Both the position numbers and the translations under genes were made by a program. A model generated the notes under the pieces. That model saw only the letters and a list, made by a program, of their open reading frames with translations. It was not told where the DNA came from and ran no database searches. Shown piece by piece: positions 28,103-37,035 of a stretch of 38,490 nucleotides of DNA. Source of the stretch: Chlorobium sp. (GTDB lineage: Bacteria > Bacteroidota > Chlorobiia > Chlorobiales > Chlorobiaceae); contig JANQGE010000060.1 in NCBI GenBank assembly GCA_028277485.1, positions 1 to 38,490 of the forward strand, read 5' to 3'. The first letter of the stretch is position 1; each line of letters opens with the position of its first letter.

Positions 28103-28179
28103 ATATAACGACAAGTTAACCAGCGCACGTTAGCGCGTCTGAGTGAGAAACGAGCGACGTTGAACTATTTGTTAGCATC
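28103..28179 (-). other. attC-like integron recombination site (membrane protein cassette)
   Basis: Read on the minus strand: R'' ATGCTAAC, spacer, L'' AGTTCAAC, a central region, L' GTTAACT, spacer, R' GTTATAT. L'' and L' pair except for one extra C in L'', which is the extrahelical-base signature of attC. R'' is also complementary to GTTAGCAT at the 5' edge of the same cassette (28714-28707), as expected because R'' and the cassette 5' end meet in the circular form. It lies about 10 bases after the cassette gene stop. Confidence 0.72.
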
Positions 28180-28189
28180 ACATAACTTT

Positions 28190-28687
28190 TCAACTAATCA
28201 GATCCAAAACCCCACCGACCAGTTGCAGGATCATTCCAGCGAGCAAAAGATACCATCCCATGAACACAACTCGCTCTGTGACAGATCGATAAAACCTCAA
28301 CTTAAAGATTTCACCTGCATAGTCGGAAATAAACAATGGTGTAGCAACGTAGGCCAAAATACCGGCAGCGAAAGCTAGAACAACACCCGCCGACGGTAAG
28401 TCTAGCCAAAACAATATTAAACTACCTAGCACCATTCCTATCGGAATGTTAAAGAGGCCAGCCCAAATAAATGCATAAAGATAATCAAATGCGTGGCTCC
28501 TTTTGGCCGAGGCCGTGATTACCAACTCAGACAACAGCAATACCCCACAGATATTCAGAAAGAGACCGAACAAACTGAATAGCTTATATTTTTCAATGCC
28601 ATCGAGAGAAGCTAGATGATAGAACGCCAATAGCCCAACGGCAATTTGAATGGCTGAAGTTACTGCCATTATCTTTACTACATTCAA
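28190..28687 (-). CDS. Small integral membrane protein, integron cassette gene
   Basis: Hydrophobic protein of about 165 residues with some five membrane segments (near 4-24, 36-56, 70-92, 98-116 and 138-160). Family not recognised. The longer open frame upstream passes through a hairpin at 28712-28745 that marks the cassette boundary, so its first residues are rejected. Start options are TTG 28687, five bases after GGAG, or ATG 28669; the first is preferred. Codon use is more AT-rich than the core genes nearby, which agrees with acquisition as a cassette. Confidence 0.65.
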   Translation of the reverse strand: MNVVKIMAVTSAIQIAVGLLAFYHLASLDGIEKYKLFSLFGLFLNICGVLLLSELVITASAKRSHAFDYLYAFIWAGLFNIPIGMVLGSLILFWLDLPSAGVVLAFAAGILAYVATPLFISDYAGEIFKLRFYRSVTERVVFMGWYLLLAGMILQLVGGVLDLIS

Positions 28688-28707
28688 GAGCTCTCCATTC
28701 GCCTTTA

Positions 28708-28749
28708 TGCTAACGGCCGAGTTGAGTAAACTCAACTCGGCCGTTGCAG
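28708..28749 (-). other. attC-like perfect hairpin at cassette boundary
   Basis: A 16-bp stem (AACGGCCGAGTTGAGT and its complement, 28712-28745) with a two-base loop. On the minus strand it is bordered by CTGCAAC and GTTAGCA, the R''/R' positions of attC. Unlike a normal attC it has no extra base and its spacers pair fully. It may be a degenerate or very short site. Confidence 0.5.
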
Positions 28750-28992
28750 GCGTGCGCAGCGCGACTGCAACATCAATATTATCATCTGTATTACTGATTT
28801 TGTAGTGTCTCGCAAACAATATACAGCATAAATACTTTTTGCTGTATTCAAACGTTTACTTTCAGCCCATCCATAGGTGGGGTTTGATGCCTTTTCAATC
28901 TCAAGAAACAGTGTTCCCTTTCGCCCAGCCTGTCACATTGTATGCAAGATCAGTTCGATTTAACTTGTCCGGATATCGTAACCGCAACAAGC
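28750..28992. other. Cassette 3' untranslated region
   Basis: About 240 bp after the three-Cys gene with no convincing reading frame. GTTGCAG and CTGCAAC near 28743-28773 form a second possible stem next to the boundary hairpin. Confidence 0.5.
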
Positions 28993-29709
28993 CTAAGGAA
29001 AGGCAGGAGTCTGATCCCATACACGCCCATCAAGCATGCGTCCTGATTTCTTCTTGCTCGTTCCTCCCCATTGTTTGAAGAAGAACGGAACATTTGCAGC
29101 AAGGCATTGCTCGCGAATTTCCTGCACCCACTCAGGCTCTATGGTGCGGGCTTTGCGACCGCTTTCTCCACCAACAATCACCCAATCGATACAATCAAGA
29201 TTAATGGATGACAAAGGACCAAGAAGTGGTTCACATGAAAGAAACTTGACCTTTGCTCTTGTCTGCCGCAATAGATCGATGCGGTCCATACTTCGGGCAT
29301 TTTCAACCGATACGCCCATCCATACGTTATGCGGCCAATATAGCCTGTCTTCACTATCATAATACCTGAGGACATCGGCTCGTTTGGTGAGCACCTGGAA
29401 GACATGCTGGGGGTTTTGCCGCATAACTTCAAAGACATCACAAATGTACTCAACCGGAATATCCTTATGGAACAGATCGCTCATTGAGTTGACAAACACT
29501 ACACGAGGCTTTTTCCACCTGAAGGGCTCCTGCAATACGTCGGGGTGCAGAGTCAATTTGAACCCTTCGCGGTATTTGTCGTTTCCCATCGCCTGCAATC
29601 GCCTTGCAAACGATTCTGCATAACAGTATCGGCACCCGTCGGATACCTTGTCGCATCCCGTCACCGGGTTCCAGGTCATTTCGGTCCACTCGATATGCGA
29701 CTGTGCCAT
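28993..29709 (-). CDS. Phage Gp37/Gp68-type (DUF5131) three-Cys-motif protein
   Basis: 238 residues. The N-terminal IEWTEMTWNPVTGCDKVSDG and CRYCYAESFARR segments give cysteines at 19, 26 and 29, the three-Cys motif of this family, which resembles a radical SAM iron-sulfur site with different spacing. VVFVNSMSDLFH, VFQVLTKR, VWMGVSVEN, FLSCEPLLGP and DWVIVGGESG are all family landmarks. It starts three bases after the TcmP stop. This pairing is recurrent in genomes and phages; the reaction is unknown, though nucleic-acid modification or defence is often supposed. Confidence 0.9.
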   Translation of the reverse strand: MAQSHIEWTEMTWNPVTGCDKVSDGCRYCYAESFARRLQAMGNDKYREGFKLTLHPDVLQEPFRWKKPRVVFVNSMSDLFHKDIPVEYICDVFEVMRQNPQHVFQVLTKRADVLRYYDSEDRLYWPHNVWMGVSVENARSMDRIDLLRQTRAKVKFLSCEPLLGPLSSINLDCIDWVIVGGESGRKARTIEPEWVQEIREQCLAANVPFFFKQWGGTSKKKSGRMLDGRVWDQTPAFP

Positions 29710-29712
29710 AAC

Positions 29713-30603
29713 TCATACATTTTCAATTATTTGACCAGCGATTTTTTTAGCCGTTTTATTATTTGAGGCAAAAATAAAATAAAAGATTGGCGAATTCCGG
29801 CTATTACGTAAAATCAAGGGTATCTCGGTTACATAAGTCCAGATACTTTTCAATTGTCTAATGTACAAATCAGCAGTATGATGAATCGCATCTTCAATTT
29901 TTTTCGAAGGAGAAACTTCACCAAAGAAGTCCGATTGACCGGTATTTTTGTAAAACTCAGCTCTGATATCCTCTTCGGATAGTCCGAAAAACGATACAAG
30001 GCGGTCAATATGCTGTATTATCCCTGCCCTGTCAAGTAAACGATTAACGATTCCTGTTGGAAGTAGAATCCAAATATCTGTCCTGGTTTTTTGAAGACTC
30101 GCGATAGAATTCCACTCAATATCCATTCCAAATGGATCAAGAAATACTAAAGCAGCAAGGTCTTTTCGGGTTCGCATTGAATTAGCAAGTTTCCTGAGCT
30201 GAATATTACAATCGCCTTCTTTGAATAGCATTTTTTTCCCTTCAGCCTTGGGTAAAAGCTCCAGTTTGTTTTTCAGTTTTTCGAGGCTTTGCGGTTTGTC
30301 AACAAAATAGTAATAGTTAAAAGACTTGCCAAGGCATACAACCCGTTCGGCAGCACCCTTGTATATGTGCTCATCGTATGGAGTCAGTTTCAACTGTTCA
30401 TAAAGAACCGTTTGCACTTTGCCTTTTCTTGTTCCGGAACCTGCAAATCCATCGAAATAAATGGTTTTCCAATAATCATGTTTCCCGAGAATCGTGAGAT
30501 AAGCCTCGACATATTTCGTGAAAGCACCCCGTTTCTGTTCTGTCCAGCGTCCACCCCACTCGTCGGCAGATTCATGGAGCTTAAAAGTCGATGGATCGTT
30601 CAT
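29713..30603 (-). CDS. tcmP: Three-Cys-motif partner protein TcmP
   Basis: 296 residues, named for its standing association with the three-Cys protein encoded next to it. It shows YFDGFAGSG (motif I-like, about 49-57), a central YYFVDK segment and FLDPFGMDIEW, a DPF motif reminiscent of SAM-dependent nucleic-acid methyltransferases. Function is not established. It and the next gene form one translationally close unit inside a single cassette-like segment (about 30649-28714). Confidence 0.9.
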   Translation of the reverse strand: MNDPSTFKLHESADEWGGRWTEQKRGAFTKYVEAYLTILGKHDYWKTIYFDGFAGSGTRKGKVQTVLYEQLKLTPYDEHIYKGAAERVVCLGKSFNYYYFVDKPQSLEKLKNKLELLPKAEGKKMLFKEGDCNIQLRKLANSMRTRKDLAALVFLDPFGMDIEWNSIASLQKTRTDIWILLPTGIVNRLLDRAGIIQHIDRLVSFFGLSEEDIRAEFYKNTGQSDFFGEVSPSKKIEDAIHHTADLYIRQLKSIWTYVTEIPLILRNSRNSPIFYFIFASNNKTAKKIAGQIIENV

Positions 30604-30644
30604 GCCGTCAGTGCATCGTTGAGTTCATTAATAATCTTCTCCAG

Positions 30645-30773
30645 CCGGCCGCTGAGTTCAGCCGCGTGCGAGCTTCACCAAAGCGGCTTGAACCGTCGAG
30701 TACTTTTCTATTTTCGGTAAAGGTCGAACAATCACACTCGTAGCGCGTCAGCTGCAACGATCTTGTTATGCCC
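30645..30773 (-). other. attC-like integron recombination site (DUF4062 cassette)
   Basis: Minus strand: R'' GGGCATAAC, spacer AAGATC, L'' GTTGCAGC, about 85 bases, L' GCTGAAC, spacer TCAGC, then G. L'' pairs with L' except for one extra G, as in attC. R'' is a perfect complement of GTTATGCCC at the 5' edge of the cassette (31642-31634). The outer R' reads GGCCGGC instead of GTTRRRY, so only the base before the crossover point is kept. Total length about 129 bp, in the range of long attC sites. Confidence 0.72.
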
Positions 30774-31612
30774 TACAGAGTAGCGCCCAAGCGGTCTGCA
30801 AGCTGATAACCTTCATTGGTAAGTCCAAACACTTCTCCTTTGTGACCGCGTGCTTCCATGAACTCGTGATTTACGAGTTCCGCAATTGCACCTTTCCAGC
30901 GTGCTTCACTGCGAGCGTCACCCATTTGTGCAAGCTGTTTATTGTTGGTTTGCACGATAAGGCCGCCCATAACCCGGATACACATTACCATTCCGCTCTG
31001 ATCCCGTGCCGCTTCCAACAACAACTGTTTTGCAGTGTCACTGAGTTGCGGGATTGCCGGTGCGGAAGTGTCGATTTCGGCGGTTGGACTCGATCCAATG
31101 TTGCCGTATTCTCTGATAACGGTCTGTGCGAGTTGACGCCAGAACTTCTCTCGGAACTCTTCAAGCGAATCGTAGGTTTCGATTAGCCCTCGCTGTTGAC
31201 ACGATGCGCGGAAATCGCGGAGAGCCTTGTATTGGTCGTCATCAACGCTATCCGGGTGGACGGGAGCATTTGAAAAATACAACATCGCCGGCTTTCCGGA
31301 CTCAAGGTGTTCCTCAATTTCTTCCACGGTTCCACTGGAAGCGGTGCCCGTCGGCGTTCCCAGACGAGTCCAGAATATGGCAACGAGAAGATCGCAGTTT
31401 TGCAGGATTTGCTTATTGATTAAGGCTTGAGCACGATCTCCCATTTCGGGAGCTGAGTGAGTGTCCCAGCCAATGGGGACGAGGATCACACGACGATCCA
31501 AAGAGTGCACCGCGTTCCAATTGTGTATTGCCGACCGAACGATGTTTCGCTCGGTTGCGACATCGCCTGGTGAGGCGATCATCACGTTGATGACTGTTGC
31601 GTTATATGGCAT
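30773..31612 (-). CDS. DUF4062 domain protein, integron cassette gene
   Basis: 279 residues. The N-terminal half begins VINVMIASPGDVATERNIVR, the hallmark of DUF4062, and continues with LVPIGWDTHSAPEMGDRAQALINKQIL, CDLLVAIFWTRLGTPTG and GKPAMLYFS, a Rossmann-like fold related to TIR/SEFIR sensors and frequent in defence proteins. The C-terminal 100 residues include a helical part and a winged-helix-like end (HEFMEARGHKGEVFGLTNEGYQLADRLG). The stop codon overlaps the attC-like R'' by one base, as is common in cassettes. A defence or signalling role is inferred. Confidence 0.85.
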   Translation of the reverse strand: MPYNATVINVMIASPGDVATERNIVRSAIHNWNAVHSLDRRVILVPIGWDTHSAPEMGDRAQALINKQILQNCDLLVAIFWTRLGTPTGTASSGTVEEIEEHLESGKPAMLYFSNAPVHPDSVDDDQYKALRDFRASCQQRGLIETYDSLEEFREKFWRQLAQTVIREYGNIGSSPTAEIDTSAPAIPQLSDTAKQLLLEAARDQSGMVMCIRVMGGLIVQTNNKQLAQMGDARSEARWKGAIAELVNHEFMEARGHKGEVFGLTNEGYQLADRLGATL

Positions 31613-31633
31613 GCACGTTCCGCCCTATTTATT

Positions 31634-31880
31634 GGGCATAACATTAATTATTATCTGTACTACAGATTTTCTTGGTCGACACCAACAATATACCGCAAAA
31701 ACACATTGCACCAACATCAAACATAAGCGTTCAGCCAATCTAAAGACATATTTTGAAGCCTTTTCCCCCCCTCCCCCCTTATGCGGCAACCGCATAACTC
31801 CCGATCAGCATTATTCCTCAATCTTTCCATGACGCCCTTTTTGCTCCCGCTTGTAATCACTTTTGAACTTTGATGTGTAC
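31634..31880. other. Upstream edge of cassette array
   Basis: On the minus strand GTTATGCCC (31642-31634) marks the 5' boundary of the DUF4062 cassette. Further upstream are a G-rich run (GGGGGGAGGGGGG, 31778-31766) and a stem-loop TTATGCGG-CAA-CCGCATAA (31779-31797) that abuts the truncated toxin gene. No integrase is seen. Confidence 0.5.
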
Positions 31881-31894
31881 TTAATCGTCCGCAT
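31811..31894 (-). pseudogene. Truncated YafQ-type toxin
   Basis: A 27-codon frame begins at an ATG that overlaps the 3' end of the DinJ/RelB-type antitoxin gene by 14 bases, the usual dinJ-yafQ layout. It encodes RTIKYTSKFKSDYKR..., matching the conserved N-terminus of YafQ toxins (about 90 residues), then stops after GKIEE. The remaining two thirds, including catalytic residues, are missing and replaced by the cassette-array edge. Confidence 0.7.
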
Positions 31895-32144
31895 CGAGTC
31901 TTTTAAATAATTCATCTACCGATCCGGCAGTATGAGTATCGCCTGCCCTCGCCTTTTTGATCGCCTGGATTGTTTCCTCATTCGGAATCAGTGGATTAAA
32001 CGGCAATGCTTTCTCCGCTACAATTTTTTTCATCAGCAACCTTACGGCATCCGACATTGTCAGCCCCATAGCAGCAAGAATTGCCGAAGCTTCGTCCTTG
32101 GTTTCCTGATCAATTCTTGCCCGTACAACAGATTTTGTAATCAT
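31881..32144 (-). CDS. RelB/DinJ family antitoxin
   Basis: 87 residues with a ribbon-helix-helix N-terminus (VVRARIDQETKDEASAILAAMGLTMSDAVRLLMKKI) and a C-terminal tail that would wrap the toxin (ALPFNPLIPNEETIQAIKKA). It normally represses its own operon and neutralises a YafQ-type RNase. Here the toxin gene that overlaps its end is truncated, so this antitoxin is probably an orphan, or protects against a related toxin elsewhere. Confidence 0.9.
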   Translation of the reverse strand: MITKSVVRARIDQETKDEASAILAAMGLTMSDAVRLLMKKIVAEKALPFNPLIPNEETIQAIKKARAGDTHTAGSVDELFKRLDADD

Positions 32145-32440
32145 AATAACCTTTCCTTCACGATATAGTATTCAACTCTTGAGAACTGTGCTTTACAACC
32201 GATTGTAGCTACAATGTGGCACAATGTTCACACAATATAACTACTATAATCTCGCGGGAGTTCCCTACCATGATCCGCCTCTCCGCTCGGAGGCATCTTC
32301 AGGGAGAAAGAGAGTAAGCAAATTTCGATAAGAAAAGAGATCGGGATTGACCGCCGCACTTCGACCCCGAAAACCGGTATCGAACCCGATCTCCGAAAGA
32401 GAGAAAATCGGGATTCGCCATCGGAATCGGGAATCGAAGA
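32145..32440. repeat. Antitoxin upstream region and repeat block
   Basis: The first 110 bp are AT-rich and likely carry the antitoxin promoter. Then comes the 'aacccgatctccgaaagagagaaaatcgggattcgccatcggaatcggg' block leading to the inverted-repeat element. No gene is seen. Confidence 0.65.
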
Positions 32441-32583
32441 GGGCACCTCTAAAAAGCGTCATGAGCGGTTCGAGTGCAAGGCAAACGGAGCCAGAGATAC
32501 CGGAGTGTACACAGAGTACATGAGGATTTCAAGCACCGATCAACGAAGCAATTGAAGCGCGGAATAAATAAGTAGAGGTGCCC
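32441..32583 (-). repeat. MITE-like inverted-repeat element, copy 4
   Basis: 143 bp from GGGCACCTCTAAAAAGCGTC to AGTAGAGGTGCCC, reverse orientation. It is more diverged at its ends than copies 1-3. Confidence 0.88.
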
Positions 32584-32805
32584 GGATAGATGACGTATAT
32601 TTCGATGTGCTTCGGGACTGCTTTGAGAAGGTTACTGGCTTGTATACAACAATGTATACCTGGAAATAGTGTGGCCTTTAATGCAAGAAAAGAATACGGA
32701 GGAAGGCTTGAAATGCTCTTATAATGCTGTATCTTTACGAATACAATCAGTGTTACAATAAAAGCAACAGAAGTCTTCTCAAACTGGCTTAAAGGTCTCA
32801 AAGAT

Positions 32806-33054
32806 TTGTCATCAAAGGCTAAAATTATTGCTCGAATTGAGAGCGCCAGAAGGGGGAATTTTGGCGATTGCAAGCAGGTTGGAGAGGGTGTTTCTGAAAT
32901 GCGTATCCACGGGAGAACTGGATACCGGATTTACTTCACGCGGTCAGGTTTGACCGTTTACATTTTGCTTGTGGGAGGCGAGAAGTCAACGCAAAAAAAG
33001 GATATTAAACGGGCAATAGGGCTTGCTCGTGAAATTAAGGGAGAGGAAAAATGA
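32806..33054 (+). CDS. RelE/HigB-type toxin (Gp49-like family)
   Basis: Encodes the family core AKIIARIESARRGNFGDCKQVGEGVSEMRI, GYRIYFTRSG, YILLVGGEKSTQKKDIKRA, a small RNase toxin paired with the overlapping antitoxin. The listed start is a TTG (82 residues). The homologous N-terminus TIKATEVFSNWLKGLKDL is encoded in frame just upstream (from about 32752) but no ATG, GTG or TTG is available there; the frame is open back to a stop at 32722-32724. Either the start codon has mutated, a rare codon such as ATC/ATA is used, or a shortened protein is made. Confidence 0.8.
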   Translation: MSSKAKIIARIESARRGNFGDCKQVGEGVSEMRIHGRTGYRIYFTRSGLTVYILLVGGEKSTQKKDIKRAIGLAREIKGEEK

Positions 33055-33341
33055 CAGTGAAGATCAAGGAGTTTGACGCGGCAAACTATCTCGATAGTGA
33101 CGAGATGATTGTGGAATATCTCAAAGCTGCTGCCGAAGATCAAAACCCGGAAGTGTTTCTTGCTGCTTTGGGGGACGTTGCTCGTGCAAAGGGTATGACT
33201 GAGGTCGCAAAACGGACAGGACTCGGACGGGAAAGTCTTTACAAAGCCTTACGGCCAGGTTCACACCCGCAGTATCATACTATCTCGTCTGTACTTCGTG
33301 CTGTCGGGGTAAAGATGACGTTTACCAAAAGGGAATCATGA
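33051..33341 (+). CDS. HigA-type antitoxin (addiction module antidote)
   Basis: 96 residues with an HTH (DVARAKGMTEVAKRTGLGRESLYKALRPGSHPQYHTISSVLRAVGVKM), typical of the antidote protein that follows this toxin family. Its ATG overlaps the toxin TGA (ATGA), indicating translational coupling. It should bind the toxin and repress the module. The frame is intact. Confidence 0.92.
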   Translation: MTVKIKEFDAANYLDSDEMIVEYLKAAAEDQNPEVFLAALGDVARAKGMTEVAKRTGLGRESLYKALRPGSHPQYHTISSVLRAVGVKMTFTKRES

Positions 33342-33652
33342 CAAGCAGGGAAGAACGCTCCAACTGATTCCCTCTCGTAACTCGTTACTCGTTACTTATC
33401 ACTGCTTTTTCGACCCCCGCGCCCCCCCCCCGTGAAATCAAACCGGATATTTCACAGGGCCAACCCCGATTTCCGAAAGAGAGAAAATCGGGGTTCGCCG
33501 TCGCTGTCGGAATCGGTAATCGAAAAGTATTGCTATGATAGCTCGTTAGCTAAATAGCAATGCCACTTTTCCCCAACTGGTCACTCGTCACTTGTTTCTC
33601 GTCACTGCTGTTTTGCCAACTGCCTACTGCTGACTGCCAACTTCTTCTCTCG
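33342..33652. repeat. Heptamer mosaic spacer with GTGAAAT stem-loop
   Basis: CTCGTAA/CTCGTTA/CTCGTTA heptamers, a C-rich run at about 33415-33431 followed by GTGAAAT-ATTTCAC stem-loop in inverse orientation to the copies at 6582 and 17294, the 'gatttccgaaagagagaaaatcggggttcgccgtcgc' block, and CTGCCTACTGCTGACTGCC units. No gene is seen. Confidence 0.82.
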
Positions 33653-36310
<2,658 letters not shown>

Positions 36311-36445
36311 ATACGTTTTATATGTTTTTTTGTAAGCAGCTTATGTGGGCACCTGCCCGAATTTCAAAGCGTAATGTAACAAAAAAGCCGGGGATTTGCT
36401 TCTCCATAGTCCTATGCCAACTTTAGGGCATGGCATCTCTATCAA

Positions 36446-36535
36446 GGGCACCTCTATTTATTCCGCGTTTCAATTGCTTCGTTGAACGGATAGAAAGGGA
36501 CTTGAAGCGCTCATGACAATAAATTAGAGGTGCCC
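36446..36535. repeat. MITE-like element, internally deleted copy 5
   Basis: 90 bp from GGGCACCTCTATTTATT to AATAAATTAGAGGTGCCC-like end (bases 36519-36535), lacking the central third of full copies. The flanks atcaa/ttgat extend the terminal inverted repeat. Confidence 0.85.
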
Positions 36536-36675
36536 TTGATACACCGCACCATAACATCAATTCAACCGGACATTCGATAATTCTTTTCCTTTAGAAAGGG
36601 CTGGAAACAATGACCATTTTTCCTATATTACTTCATAATCAACTCACGTGTCCTCAGCAACTCTACAAAGCAACA

Positions 36676-36740
36676 GGGCACCTCCTCTATAAATTGTCGT
36701 GAGCGTTTCAAGTGCAATGCGAACGGAGCACAGAAGCCGT
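36676..36740 (-). repeat. MITE-like element, half copy 6
   Basis: Starts GGGCACCTCCTCTATAAATTGTCGTGAGCG-like (split between end and interior) and follows the reverse-orientation copies through CGGAGCACAGAAGCCG, then stops at about 36740. The precursor peptide's ribosome site begins three bases later. Confidence 0.85.
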
Positions 36741-36742
36741 GT

Positions 36743-36748
36743 AAGGAG
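36743..36748 (+). promoter_or_regulatory. Ribosome binding site of the precursor peptide
   Basis: AAGGAG eight bases before ATG 36757. It lies just beyond the break point of the half element, so the native translation signal is retained. Confidence 0.8.
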
Positions 36749-36756
36749 AAAGCTGC

Positions 36757-37035
36757 ATGGAAAAGCCTGAGTCTTCAAAAGAAAAAGTCAAAAAAATCCT
36801 TGAAGAACTGAATATTCGCAAGACTCTGAACAACAAGAATTTTCAGTTTGTCAGCGATCCTAATCAGTCAGATGCAAAAGATGTCATTGGCAACGTATCA
36901 GGCTGTACCGACGAGATTTGCGGTGGTGGCATAGGAAATGTCTCAGCCTGTGATGATGAAGTCTGCGGCGATCCAGATGCCGATCCAGATACCATGGGCA
37001 ATACCTCAGCATGCGGTGACTGGATTTGTGGTTAA
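36757..37035 (+). CDS. Candidate RiPP precursor peptide with three Cys/Asp repeats
   Basis: 92 residues. The leader (about 1-44) is charged and helical (KEKVKKILEELNIRK) and has no cysteine. The core carries three repeats: GNVSGCTDEICG (45-56), GNVSACDDEVCG (60-71) and GNTSACGDWICG (81-92), consensus GN-[VT]-S-[GA]-C-x-D-[EW]-[IV]-C-G. All six cysteines are in this core, each pair spaced CX4C, and the peptide ends on the last repeat. It has a strong ribosome site and overlaps the radical SAM/SPASM gene by eight bases. Such a small Cys-repeat peptide next to a SPASM enzyme is typical of thioether (sactipeptide/ranthipeptide-like) natural products; the exact bond type is inference. I do not recognise this repeat as a named family. 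Confidence 0.85.
   Translation: MEKPESSKEKVKKILEELNIRKTLNNKNFQFVSDPNQSDAKDVIGNVSGCTDEICGGGIGNVSACDDEVCGDPDADPDTMGNTSACGDWICG

Larger units (their letters stand above)
36311..36756. other. Spacer between alaS and the peptide locus
   Basis: Two inverted-repeat element copies (36446 and 36676) lie in it. The unique parts (36311-36445 and 36536-36675) are AT-rich and should hold the alaS promoter and possibly that of the peptide operon. No further gene is seen. Confidence 0.6.

Noticed and set aside
28688..28819. Upstream extension of the cassette membrane protein
   Set aside because: It would translate the boundary hairpin; the cassette edge lies at about 28713 and a ribosome site precedes TTG 28687.
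28839..29078. Plus-strand frame of 79 codons in the cassette 3' region
   Set aside because: No ribosome site, no recognizable family, and it overlaps the end of the three-Cys gene.
36938..37027. Longer N-terminus of the radical SAM protein
   Set aside because: The 30 extra residues come from another frame of the Cys-repeat peptide gene; GTG 37028 has a ribosome site and matches the start of the recognizable domain.
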